64,000 nt of DNA, taken from contig BGKB01000011.1 of NCBI GenBank assembly GCA_003116975.1, forward strand, positions 558,001-622,000, in the 5' to 3' direction. The notes under the pieces were generated by a model. The model had not been told where the DNA came from. It saw only the letters and a program-made list of their open reading frames with translations, and did not search any database. Shown piece by piece: positions 1-9,073 of this stretch. The stretch's first letter is position 1. Each line of letters begins with the position of its first letter. The translations under genes were made by a program, and so were the position numbers. This stretch comes from Aurantiochytrium sp. KH105. Taxonomy: Eukaryota > Sar > Bigyra > Thraustochytrida > Thraustochytriidae.

Positions 1-706
1 CTTCTTGTTTGCATTTTCGTTTCTATCCACCCTTATCTTCCACCAAGACACTCAAGTCCTTTCCCCAAAATGTAAAAAGTATAGCACCAACGCGATCTCC
101 AGTCGCGCCACGTCAGCCAGCCATCGCGCACATGCACCTCATCATTCCTGTTGCGAGAATTCCCCTCACTCGTCATCCTCGGAGCGGCATCCTCTGCGGA
201 CCTCTCCTTTCTGCCTCGTCTGCACCCCTGCGCGTCGCCGAGGTTTTCCTCGTCGCCGTCATCGATGGCGGCATACCGTCAGTTCTTCATGTTAGGCCTC
301 GGCCAAGCTGTAGTAAGCTTGCCCCCAAACACCGTGCCGCTCGCTTATGGTGTTAGAGCCATCTGTAGCCAGATGTAGTAGTATGTCTGCAGCAGCCATG
401 GCAGCTGCGCCTCCTCACAAAAGACCAGCGAATTCAGCAGCAGCGCGCGTCGAGTGGAGTTGAATCGAGCTCGGGACGCACGCCGCGGCGGCAGCAGTGG
501 CAGCAGACCCGCTCGAGGAGGCCCGCGTCGCAGCCGCAGTCGAGTCGCGGTCGCGTGCGGCCAGGGGCGCGACGCCCGCGGCAAGCCCTCCTCCGCCCGC
601 CGGCCGGCCCGACCTCGCGCGCGCAGCGGGCCCGAGCGGGGCGCAGGCGCGAGCAGAACTGGCCCAGGCAGGCGGAGCGAGCGAGCGACCTAGCGAGTGT
701 GCGCGA
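1..706. other. 5' flank of LRR gene, no gene called
   Basis: Left edge of the window. Both strands carry open frames of 75-220 codons, but they start at non-ATG codons or are low in complexity and show no recognisable domain. From about 450 the sequence turns very GC- and CpG-rich (Arg/Ala/Gly codons in every frame), which looks like the 5' untranslated/promoter region of the LRR gene. A copy of the 11-mer TGTAGTAGTAT lies at 374-384 and a TAGGCCT heptamer at 293-299. The 3' end of a gene outside the window cannot be excluded. Confidence 0.5.
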
Positions 707-2246
707 ATGTTGGCAAGCCACAAGGTCCCGGCGCTCAAGCCCGAGCTCAGCGAGGGGCTCGGCAAGATCCGCGACGGCGCGGCAGAGCTCCGGTACGTGT
801 GTCAGCGCTCCTTGCGGCGCAAAGCAGGCAGGCAAGCAAACAAGCAAGCAAGCGTTGCGCAGAAGAGAGCGAAAGAAAGCTGGTTCGAGGGACTGACGTT
901 TCCACACATACATACATACATGCGTGCCTGCACTTATCGCAGGCTCGGCGGCGTGGAGATTGATGACGATGGAGCGCGTGCCATTGCGACCGTTCTTGCG
1001 GAAGAAGGAAAGAGTACGCTGCAGGTTCTCGAGTACGTATGCATGCATTCCTATGTCGTGGAGATTGAATATTTGGAAGTCGAATTCTGACATGGAAAGA
1101 TCTCCAGACTGAGCGTGAACAAAATCGGCGACGAGGGCGCCAAGGCGCTCGTGGCATCACTCGATAAGAATCGCACCCTCGTAGACCTCGAGTAAGTGGC
1201 CAATTCCCCTCTCCCTCCTTCCCCTGCACTAGTACTACCCCCCGCTTCATGAACGTCGCTCACTAATTGCTCGCTCGCTCGCCTCATTTGTGCTGACACA
1301 GTCTTACAGGTAACGAAATCTATCCTGAGGGTGCCAAGGCGTTTGCGGGGCTGATAGAGTGCAACGAGACGCTTCAAGGACTTTCGTACGTGTTGTTCGC
1401 TTTTTACTACGGATCTTATGCGCATCTTGAGACTGACGCTCCGAGGCGGCGATGTTTTCGAGCAGGCTCACATGGAATGCCATCGGCGATGTTGGCGCCA
1501 AGATGCTCGGAGCTTCTCTCACGAAGAACTTCACGCTCCGTAGGCTCGAGTACGTTGGCAAAAGCCTCTTGCTCTACAAAGGACATGCTTATTGACGCGA
1601 TAGGGACCTACAGACTTAGCCTCAATAAAATCAGCAATGACGGCGCGCGCGCACTCGCGCCTGCACTCCAGGCTATCGAGAAACTCGAGTACGTTTCGTC
1701 CAGGCATTTGGGTCGATGGTGGAAACTGACGCATGTGTTGCAACAATTACAAAAGTCTGAGCGACAATCAAATCGGCAACGATGGCGCCAAAGCCTTTGC
1801 GTCTGCCCTGCATCACAATCAGACATTGCAGGAACTCGAGTACGTTTTGCATTAATATATTCTGTTGGGCTCATTCAAGTCCTGGCATGGGCTAACGCAA
1901 ATCCCCTTTGTATCCTCGCCACCTCAAAAATGCGTAGTCTCTCAATGAACCAGATCGGCGATGAAGGCGCAAAAGCGCTTGCTTCCGCATTGGCACACAA
2001 TTCCACGCTTCGCAAGCTCGCGTAAGTTTCTTGCGCATCGCACATTTTTTTCTTTCTTTCTCGAGGATGAGTCTGACGTTCTGTACAATGACGCAAACGT
2101 GCAGCTTGAACAAGAACTACATCAGCAGCAAAGCCGCCAAGGCAATTCAGCATATCCTTGAAGAGCGAGGCGGAGCGCTCGAGTGCACTCTTAACGAGCA
2201 ACTAGATGCTAGGAACCACCCAGCAAACAAGTGCGTCATTCTTTGA
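707..2246 (+). CDS. Leucine-rich repeat (ribonuclease-inhibitor type) protein with CaaX box, 9 exons
   Basis: Predicted exons: 707-792, 943-1032, 1108-1191, 1302-1385, 1466-1549, 1614-1688, 1756-1839, 1938-2021 and 2105-2246. They sum to 813 nt, or 270 residues, all in frame. Each internal exon encodes one roughly 28-residue repeat of the form LxLxxNxIGDEGAKALAxAL, the RNI/NLRC3-like LRR signature. Every intron interrupts the same codon after its second base. Donors are GTACGT or GTAAGT and acceptors are CAG/AAG/TAG. The first ATG in the open exon 1 frame is at 707; upstream codons are low complexity. The last exon ends in Cys-Val-Ile-Leu, a C-terminal CaaX box; Leu at the last position usually directs geranylgeranylation. 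The inferred role is a membrane-tethered LRR scaffold, but the ligand is unknown. Exon 2 is slightly longer and exon 6 slightly shorter than the 84-nt norm. Confidence 0.88.
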
Positions 2247-2406
2247 AGCACTTTTTTTTTTCCCAAAAAAAACAAAGAGAGCAGCCATGGCAGTAAAATT
2301 GCCATCAACGACATCGACAACGATAATAACGATTCCTTCCATCTATGTTCCTGTTCAAACGCACCAAAGAAGAATGAATGGACATTATAAATGTTAAGTG
2401 GCACAT

Positions 2407-2604
2407 CTACTTGTTTCCCATGAATCGGTCCACCGTGTCACAGGTCTGGCTGCAACGGTGGCTCCGCGCAGACGCAGACTCCCCTGTTCCAATAGCCGAG
2501 CTCCCGGCCACACAGGCATGGTAGCAGACGGGTCCTCCCTGGGTCGCTTGCGCGCTGATCAGAACCAGGACGAGACATAAGAGAACATTCATTGCGCGCA
2601 TCAT
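2407..2604 (-). CDS. Small secreted cysteine peptide with twin CX3C motif
   Basis: Reading from ATG 2604 gives 65 residues. Residues 1 to about 23 form a clear signal peptide: a basic start, then the hydrophobic run NVLLCLVLVLISAQA. The mature part of about 42 residues has exactly four cysteines, arranged CYHAC - 19 residues - CSQTC, i.e. CX3C-X19-CX3C. That pattern is known from alpha-hairpinin-type peptides and, with other spacings, from small TIM proteins; the signal peptide argues against a TIM. The function is not determined. The gene lies 645 bp from, and divergent to, the secreted glycine-zipper protein at 3250. A related but decayed copy lies at 3963-4110. Small size and an overlapping cysteine-rich alternative frame keep confidence moderate. 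Confidence 0.5.
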   Translation of the reverse strand: MMRAMNVLLCLVLVLISAQATQGGPVCYHACVAGSSAIGTGESASARSHRCSQTCDTVDRFMGNK

Positions 2605-3249
2605 GTAGCCTTGATCTTGCTCCAGAGTTTCTGCCCCGGCAATCTGGTTCTGCTGGCAAGAAGCTAAAGCTTGCACACCCTGTTGAGAAATTGGCTTTTT
2701 TCTGCCACTGGTGATCGGGCCGCGGCGACGTCGCTAGTCTGCACACATTATATGACAGAATTTGACTTTAAGCCGGCAAACGAGCCACGGCGACGTCGCG
2801 CGAGCCTGCGCGCGCTGTTTGGCTTCTTGTTCGCGAACGAGCCACGGCGACCTTGCCTCCTGGGCATCCTTGCTTCGATTTACATGTTACAACAATAGAA
2901 AAAGATTCAGCGCTCGGACGCTTTTTTCGTGATACGACTTGGTTAATTTTTTTTTGGACGATGAGGTTTGCAAGAGGGGAACCCATATCACGATTTCTGC
3001 CATCTATCTTACTTCTTCCAAAAAATCGTGTCGTTCTCCGATTTTCGTCTGCTTTGACCAAAAGCCTACGTTAAAGCTTATCAATCCCTTAGCGATCTAC
3101 AAGCTGCGTCTTGAGCAGCCTGATGGCAATGCTTATCAATCTTCAAGCAGATCCTTAATTTCGAAGCTTCAGCCAGCACAACTAACATTGCATCAAGCCA
3201 ACCAAGAAATCAGTCAGTTGAGCAAAGGAACTCAAGCCGCCCATTCAGC
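2605..3249. other. Intergenic region between two divergent secreted-protein genes
   Basis: This presumably carries both promoters. A direct repeat, ACGAGCCACGGCGAC, occurs near 2780 and again about 60 bp later near 2840, with a partial copy (CCGCGGCGACGTCGC) near 2722. The open frames here on both strands lack recognisable features. Confidence 0.5.
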
Positions 3250-3828
3250 ATGCGGGCCTCGCCAATCTTTATCATCTTCTCGATTGTGGTCGCAGGATTA
3301 TCTACGACAGGTGAGGCGCTTGATAGCGGTAGCTTCGATGAAATGCTCTGCGGCACGCCAGCTACGCAAAAGCTCCCTGCTTTGATCGCAGAATTCACAA
3401 AGTGCAATGGAGAAAAGGCGTGCATTGGTGGGGTCGTCGCGACTGCAGGATTAAAGGTCCCGCAAACGACGGATTTGAAGGGATTCGTCAAGAGCTATTA
3501 CCTTATGATTGGACAGACACCCAGGTCAGCTGCTCAATATGCCCGCCACTGGGCGACCAGGTGGGGTTCTGGTCTTGATACCATTGCTCCTTTTCTGGGA
3601 CCTGCCATTGAGGTTTACTGCGGTGATGGAGTGCAGGAAAAGATCTGTCGTTCAAGCGGGTATTTCGCAGGTGCTTCGAGCGGTGCCATGGTTGGAGGAA
3701 GTTTTGGAGCTATCTTGGGACCCATTGGAGCTACTGTCGGAGCTGCTCTCGGTGGAATTGGGGGTGGAATTGCTGGTGCTGCTTCGGGATCCATGGCATG
3801 CGATGCTGTGATTGAAAGCCTTCGTTAG
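3250..3828 (+). CDS. Secreted glycine-zipper protein, unknown family
   Basis: 192 residues from the ATG at 3250. The N-terminus (ASPIFIIFSIVVAGLSTTGEA) is a typical signal peptide of about 23 residues. The mature protein has six cysteines, including C34, C52, C58 and C124. Residues from about 139 to 182 are almost only Gly/Ala/Ser/Ile/Val with GxxxG spacing, a glycine zipper that can form a tight membrane hairpin. A cysteine follows the zipper. I do not recognise the family. Secretion plus a membrane-active-looking tail suggests a surface or defence role, but that is speculation. TAAATAAATAC follows the stop at about 3868 and may include the polyadenylation signal. Base composition is less GC-rich than in the neighbouring genes. 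Confidence 0.75.
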   Translation: MRASPIFIIFSIVVAGLSTTGEALDSGSFDEMLCGTPATQKLPALIAEFTKCNGEKACIGGVVATAGLKVPQTTDLKGFVKSYYLMIGQTPRSAAQYARHWATRWGSGLDTIAPFLGPAIEVYCGDGVQEKICRSSGYFAGASSGAMVGGSFGAILGPIGATVGAALGGIGGGIAGAASGSMACDAVIESLR

Positions 3829-3962
3829 TGCGCGAGAGCATCTCCCATTTCAGGTGAACGTTGGACGTAAATAAATACTTTTCTCTTTCTCATCAGCATT
3901 GCTAACATGCGCTTGTCGCAATTCTTTTCACTCGCCAAGCTAAAGGCAGGCCGAAAATGAAT

Positions 3963-4110
3963 CTAAAAGATGTATAGAACGGTCTCGCATGTGTCGCAGG
4001 TCTGGCTGCAGCGGCGGCTCCGCGCAGACGCAGACTCTTCCATTCTAGTAGCTGAGATACCATGGGTTGCTTGAGCTTCGCCCAGAAGCTTGACGAGACG
4101 AAGGAGAAAG
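3963..4110 (-). pseudogene. Decayed copy of the twin-CX3C peptide gene
   Basis: On the minus strand this segment encodes a hydrophobic run, then AQATHG, then ESASARSRRCSQTCDT. These match AQATQG and ESASARSHRCSQTCDT of the peptide at 2407-2604. Relative to that gene, about 14 codons holding the first CX3C pair are missing. There is no ATG before the hydrophobic run, and the C-terminus diverges. It is in the same orientation as the intact copy, about 1.5 kb away. The simplest reading is a tandem duplicate that has lost function. An unrecognised upstream exon could rescue it. Confidence 0.55.
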
Positions 4111-4157
4111 TAAAAGTATGCGGGGTCTATTGGAATGGGTGTAGGCACGTATCTCAC

Positions 4158-5822
4158 TCGACCGGTCTCTTGCCGATCTTCACGCGGCCGTGGCAGCGTG
4201 CACTCTCCCCCGCGAGCGGATAAGAATTTGAAAGGCGCGGTCGTAAAAGCACGGGTTCGGCAAAGCTGGCAACCAACTAGAAGCGAGTCAGAAAACTATT
4301 CAACCAGTGTCCGGAGAAAAGAAAGAAAAAGAAGAGGGAGTTCTAAGAGTCTAGGTAAAGTATTTGGCGCGTTGTTTTCTGTTTCTTGGTTGCCGTCTTC
4401 ATGTTGGCGTGCTTGGCCCTGAGCTGCTTTTCATCTGGAAAGAAATTTCGTTCGACGCGCTGGCGTTGCCCCACTTACCTTTGAATCGTATGAGCGCGTT
4501 TGTTACCGAGAGAATCTGATCGAGCGCTTCTTGAAGTGTTGCTATGAAGCGTGGGTCCATTCTCGGGCGTTTTATCTTCGTGCTGATGGTGCCCGAAGTA
4601 CTTTTATTGGCAGCCTCCGTCGCCGCTGTCACCCTTGCGCGTTACGCGCGGGAATATCGCCGTTTCTCGCCGTTTTAACCAACGGTCATACAACCGATTC
4701 ACCTTCCAAAAAGTTGAGAAGCCATGTCTCGTGGACAGTGTTGATTCTTTTTCATAAGCTGATTTCTATCTTTTGTGAATGGGCGTGCGCCCCTTTTTGC
4801 GAGGCAGAATCGGAATTGCAACCGGCGAAGCGAATCCTGGCCCTGCCGCGCTGCAGCCTGGCGCGAGCCAAGCGCAGCTGCGGCAGCAGCGGCACGGGCG
4901 GCCTCCGCGCTCCCGAGCCGCGTCGGCGCAGTGCCGCGCCGCGCGAGGATGGGTCCACGCCACCGTTAGCAGGCGAGGCGCTCAGCTCGCAGGCGAAGAT
5001 ACCATTTCGAAGAACTCGAGAATTCAATTCGAATCCAAATTCAAATTCAAATTCAAATTCAATATCTCAATCTCAATCTCAAATTCAAATTCGAGTTCGA
5101 ATCCAAATTCGAATTCGAGCTCCGAGGCGGACTCGGACTCCAAGTTGGGCAATGGACCCGAGCCCAGCCCAGCCGAGCCGAGTCGACGGGACGCGCAAGC
5201 CGTCGAAGCTCGCTGCGGCCCAACGGTCTGCGCCGCGCGTACTTCCTCGGGCGGGCGGCATGACCCGCGGCGGCGCGGGACCAGAAGTTGGCGATCGCGG
5301 ACCCACGTCAGGAAGGCGCCGTTAGGTACTGGCTGCCAGCTGGGCTCGCTCTCCTCCAAGATCAGGACGTTGCGGGGGATCTTCTCCCTTCTTCTCTTCC
5401 GGGGGGATGATCGTGATGAAGGACGGGTGGCACGACGCCACTTCGAGTCGGGTCGAGTCGAGCCGCTGCCGAGTGGCAGTGGGCTGCAGCTGGCTGATGG
5501 CGTCTTTTTTGCAGCCTGCGGGTGGTGACTGGTGCCCTGCGCATGACTGGGCAGGGTGCTGCCCGGGATCATCATGCGGCCAGTGGCGGAAGACATGAGA
5601 TAGCGTGGCGTGACGCGAGGAGCAAGTATATAGACAAGGAGGAGCGGGTGGGGACAAAGCGACAACGTGAGCGAGAAAGCGAGCGGAGCTCGAGGCTGCA
5701 AAACCGAAATTGCAAAACTACAAAAGCAAGAACAAGCAAGACTCCACGAGAGGAGAACACGAGACAGGGAAAGAGTGGCAACTTTGAGCACCTCTCCCTC
5801 CCGTGCAAGAAAAGAACCGAAA
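4158..5822. other. Long intergenic region upstream of the lipase gene
   Basis: No gene I can support. Long open frames on both strands are compositionally biased (Arg, Ala and Ser runs), lack domains and overlap one another. The stretch 4790-5010 is GC-rich; 5027-5115 is a simple repeat (separate entry); 5150-5500 is again GC-rich. The last 200 bp before the lipase ATG are A- and G-rich and look like a 5' leader. Confidence 0.45.
5027..5115. repeat. Degenerate AATTCAA / ATTCGA hexamer repeat
   Basis: About 90 bp built from imperfect AAATTC, AATTCG and AATCTC units (for example AAATTCAAATTCAAATTC). It reads as alternating Asn/Ser on one strand and Glu/Phe/Leu on the other, which explains the long open frames across it. 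Probably non-coding microsatellite-like DNA. Confidence 0.85.
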
Positions 5823-7286
5823 ATGATGGGCGTAAAGGCGATGCTCATGGCAAGCCTGGCGGCCTCCGCCATGGTGGTCGCCACGAGCGCCAAAGAGGTC
5901 GTCGTTTTCGTGCACGGTCTCGCTGGCTTCGGCGACGACGAGCTGGGCCCCATCGACTACTGGGCCGAGCTCGACGAGTTCCCGCGAGACCGCTTTGATG
6001 TCTTTGTGGCCTCCGTCGGGCCCGTTAGCTCGAATTGGGACCGCGCCTGCGAACTGTACGCGCAAATCAAGGGCACCCGCGTTGACTATGGCCCCTCCCA
6101 CAGCTCCACATACAGCCATGAGCGATACGGTCGCGACTACTCGGGCCAAGGATTTTACCCTTCGTGGTCGACGACGAAACGCATTCACCTCATCGGTCAC
6201 TCCATGGGTGGTCAGACAATCCGCCAGCTTGAGGTCATGCTTCAAGAGGGTGTGCCGGCCGAGGTCTCGGCAGGCTCGACGAGCCCTCTCTTTGCCGGTC
6301 TCGGCAACATGATCAAGTCCGTGACAACCATCTCTACCCCGCACGATGGCACACCACTCATCGACGTACTTGGCGAGGACATTGTGGAACTCATCAAGGA
6401 TCTCATTCTTGGTTTTGCAGGCATTACTGGCAACACCTTTGTCGATCTCATTTACGATTTTGATCTTGACCACTTTGGGCTGGGCCGTCAATCGGGCGAG
6501 TCTTTTGGCGACTACGTCGAGCGCGTCTGCGCTAACGCCATTTTTGACATGGGTTTTAGGGACCTCGCGCCATACGACTTGTCTATCGACGGCTCCCGCG
6601 AGCTCCAGCAACAAGGCCAGCAGGCGTACTCTAACACCTTCTACTTTGGCATGGCCACCGAGCAAACGGTGCAAAACGTCCCGTGGTGCGAGTGGGGATA
6701 CGGCTGCGGCCTCATCTCTGTAGCTGAGGCGACCATGGGTCTCTTGCTTCAGCCCTTTGCGAACATCATCGGCAGCCTGCGCGTCGCGTCGGATCTGCGC
6801 AAGAACGATGGTCTTGTTCCATTCGAGTCGTCCAAGTGCCCGAAGATTGGATACTCGAATGGAGCCAACGGATGCACAAAGTTCACTGGCACCTGGGCGC
6901 CCGGACGGTGGTACTGGATGGAGGTCGACCGCGACCACCTTCAGGTCATCGGCTTTACCTTTTTGTACGCGCTCACCAATGACGCCATTTACAGCAACCA
7001 CGCGGAGCGTATCTGGGGCATCAGCGGGGGCAACACGTATGTCGGATCATCCAACGTCGGTGATGGCACGGACGAAGTGAGTGAGCCTGAGCAGACGTCG
7101 AACAGTGGTCTTGTCGTCATGTCTGCAGCCAGCGGAGCCTGTGTCGCCCTTGCTTTGGTTGGCGCCGCGTACGTTGTACGGCGCCGCAGGATGCGAGCTG
7201 CCACTGCCAACGCTACGTCAACTGGATCTGTCAACCCCAAGGACTTTAAGATGGCTGCCGCGCAAAACCCCATGTACGACGTGTAA
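5823..7286 (+). CDS. Family I.5-type secreted lipase with C-terminal membrane anchor
   Basis: 487 residues, single exon. Signal peptide at residues 1 to about 22, then VVVFVHGLAGFGDDELG, the oxyanion-hole region of Staphylococcus/Geobacillus (family I.5) lipases. The catalytic triad is visible: Ser127 in GHSMGG, Asp329 in KNDGLVPF and His372 in RDHLQVIGF. The four zinc ligands known from Geobacillus L1/T1 lipases also appear conserved: the Asp of SNWDRACE, two His six residues apart in SHSSTYSHERYG, and the Asp of DFDLDHFGL. After the lipase domain comes a transmembrane helix of about 22 residues near 434-455, stopped by RRRRMR. A cytosolic tail of about 30 residues ends NPMYDV. It presumably hydrolyses acylglycerols at the cell surface or in an endolysosomal compartment. 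The tail and anchor are not part of the bacterial enzymes. ATG 5823 was chosen because it directly precedes the signal peptide. Confidence 0.92.
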   Translation: MMGVKAMLMASLAASAMVVATSAKEVVVFVHGLAGFGDDELGPIDYWAELDEFPRDRFDVFVASVGPVSSNWDRACELYAQIKGTRVDYGPSHSSTYSHERYGRDYSGQGFYPSWSTTKRIHLIGHSMGGQTIRQLEVMLQEGVPAEVSAGSTSPLFAGLGNMIKSVTTISTPHDGTPLIDVLGEDIVELIKDLILGFAGITGNTFVDLIYDFDLDHFGLGRQSGESFGDYVERVCANAIFDMGFRDLAPYDLSIDGSRELQQQGQQAYSNTFYFGMATEQTVQNVPWCEWGYGCGLISVAEATMGLLLQPFANIIGSLRVASDLRKNDGLVPFESSKCPKIGYSNGANGCTKFTGTWAPGRWYWMEVDRDHLQVIGFTFLYALTNDAIYSNHAERIWGISGGNTYVGSSNVGDGTDEVSEPEQTSNSGLVVMSAASGACVALALVGAAYVVRRRRMRAATANATSTGSVNPKDFKMAAAQNPMYDV

Positions 7287-7741
7287 GAAGCATGGGGCAG
7301 TCCCGTGATTTTTCAAAGCTTGCTTTGTGCGTCTCAACAGCCAATTCAGCTCGCCTCGCCGCCCAATTTTATCACCCTCATGTTTATTTGTTTTTTATCT
7401 TTTATTCATCTTTATTTGTGTTGTCAATCTCCACTGCTTTGTTCTCTGTCTATTTTTTATCAACATCGGAAACAACAGCAAAGGCGTCCACATGCAAGCC
7501 ATTGCCAGTGCACGCTGCCGTCATAGCAACCGTCATAAAAGTAAATATGCTGACTTGACTCGTGTTGTAAAATCATAATGATTGCTGCTGCTAGGCCTAT
7601 TGTTGTTGTTAGTGTTATTGTTAGTGATGCTGTTGTTGTGGATATTGTTCATCATTTTCTCGGTTCCGGCACTCATGCTCACCAACTCGTTGTTGTAGGT
7701 GCATACATGGTTGCATGGGCGCAGAGAATACACAGATGAGC
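7287..7741. other. AT-rich spacer between convergent genes
   Basis: Holds the two 3' untranslated regions of the lipase (+) and FolC-type (-) genes. The 7570-7660 stretch is rich in TTG/GTT triplets. A perfect TAGGCCTA palindrome lies at 7592-7599. No coding potential seen. Confidence 0.6.
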
Positions 7742-9073
7742 TCAAACCTTGTTCTCATTCATGTTAACTTCGTCCATGGACATTTGCGCAACGTGTCTGG
7801 CGCGAATCTTGCCGAGCGCATTAAAGGAGCCGCAAACAACAATAACGTCACGCTGGCCAGTGGTCAGCGAATCAACAGTGTCGTACGCCTTGGTGATGGA
7901 GTCAGCGTGTGCGACTCGCAAGCTCGAAAATCCGCAGTCTTGCGCGGCTTCTCGCGCTGCGGTAGCGAGGTCGATGGATGATGCCGTGCGCTCTGCGTTG
8001 TCACTCGGGGCGACTGTAACGCTGGCCACATCGAGATCAAGCGTCCGAAGCAGTGCGGCAAGGCTCCCTCGAATATCCTTGTTTGCCCCCATGGCCACTA
8101 CTGCGTGTATCTTGTACCCTCCAGAGGTGGGAAAAGAGCGTGCCAGGTCGTCGCCAAGACGCGTAAACGCGGCTGGGTTATGCGCAGCGTCCAGCACGAC
8201 GCGTTCTGCAACTTTTTCGAAGCGACCCAAAGGACGTTTGCACAAGAGGTCCTCAACGTCGATGTCTACGCCCATTTTCGCCAATGCAGTCGCGGCCACG
8301 CGGGTGTTTTCTGTGTCGACGTCCTCACCTTGAACACGGCTGACAACATCAAAGGATGCAGCACCCACGGAATGGGCGAGATTCTCAAGCAAGGCGAGTT
8401 GGGCGTCGGGAATTGTAGGTCCGAGTACAACCGCTGCACCCTTTTTGAAAATGCCGCCCTTGGCGCGAGCAATGTCGTCGAGCGTGTTTCCCAAAATAGC
8501 CTGGTGGTCCATGGCAATTGTGGTAATGACGCACACAGCGGGATCTGGCAAAATGTTCGTGCTGTCTTCCAGGCCACCGAGGCCGGCCTCGATGACAGCG
8601 ACGGGAGCGCGTTCGTGGGCAAAGTGCAAGAATGAGGTGAGCGTAAGCAGCTCAAAATACGTCAAGTCCTGCTGTGTCTGCTCCTCGAGAGCGGCGATCT
8701 CCTCGAGCAGTGCCTCAGCCCGAGCTTCGGAGATCATGTCACCATCGAGGCGGATACGCTCGCGAAAGGTGCCAACATGGGGCGAGGTGAAGAGACCTAC
8801 GGGACCTCCACGCAGCTTCGCCTGTGCGGCCCCGAGGGCAATCTTGTGGCTCACAGAGCCCTTGCCGTTCGTGCCGGCAACGTGCACCAAGGTAGGCATG
8901 GACTCCGCCGCCTGAGGCGACGGCCGCCACCATGCCTCGAGGGGCGCCGATGCGGCCGCCACGGTGCGCATGCGGCCGAGGCCCATCTCGGCGCCCCGCC
9001 CGCTTGCGTTCGCTGCCAGCAGTCGCTGCATCCTGCTCGCGCGTGTGGTCAGAGTTCTGGGATTGTCTCGCAT
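7742..9073 (-). CDS. Folylpolyglutamate/dihydrofolate synthase (FolC family)
   Basis: 443 residues from ATG 9073, single exon. Mur-ligase fold: the ATP P-loop HVAGTNGKGS (residues 64-73), then LFTSPHVGTFRERIRLDG, IEAGLGG, TTIAMDHQAILG and, in the C-terminal domain, VLDAAHNPAA, all family landmarks. The enzyme uses ATP to add glutamate to folates (FPGS) and, in some members, to dihydropteroate (DHFS). Length and motifs fit FolC and yeast Fol3 better than the longer animal FPGS, but sequence alone does not say which activity dominates. The usual GGRxDxTN motif reads GGLEDSTN here, so the arginine is replaced. The first 35 residues are Arg/Ala-rich and acid-poor, and could be a mitochondrial targeting peptide. 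Confidence 0.92.
   Translation of the reverse strand: MRDNPRTLTTRASRMQRLLAANASGRGAEMGLGRMRTVAAASAPLEAWWRPSPQAAESMPTLVHVAGTNGKGSVSHKIALGAAQAKLRGGPVGLFTSPHVGTFRERIRLDGDMISEARAEALLEEIAALEEQTQQDLTYFELLTLTSFLHFAHERAPVAVIEAGLGGLEDSTNILPDPAVCVITTIAMDHQAILGNTLDDIARAKGGIFKKGAAVVLGPTIPDAQLALLENLAHSVGAASFDVVSRVQGEDVDTENTRVAATALAKMGVDIDVEDLLCKRPLGRFEKVAERVVLDAAHNPAAFTRLGDDLARSFPTSGGYKIHAVVAMGANKDIRGSLAALLRTLDLDVASVTVAPSDNAERTASSIDLATAAREAAQDCGFSSLRVAHADSITKAYDTVDSLTTGQRDVIVVCGSFNALGKIRARHVAQMSMDEVNMNENKV

Noticed and set aside
5024..5953. A 309-codon minus-strand frame overlapping the lipase start
   Set aside because: It runs through the AATTC simple repeat (Glu/Phe/Leu alternation) and the antisense of the lipase signal peptide. 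No domain, composition-driven.
5718..7001. A 427-codon frame antisense to the lipase
   Set aside because: The plus strand carries an unmistakable catalytic triad, zinc ligands and signal peptide. The antisense frame has no recognisable features.
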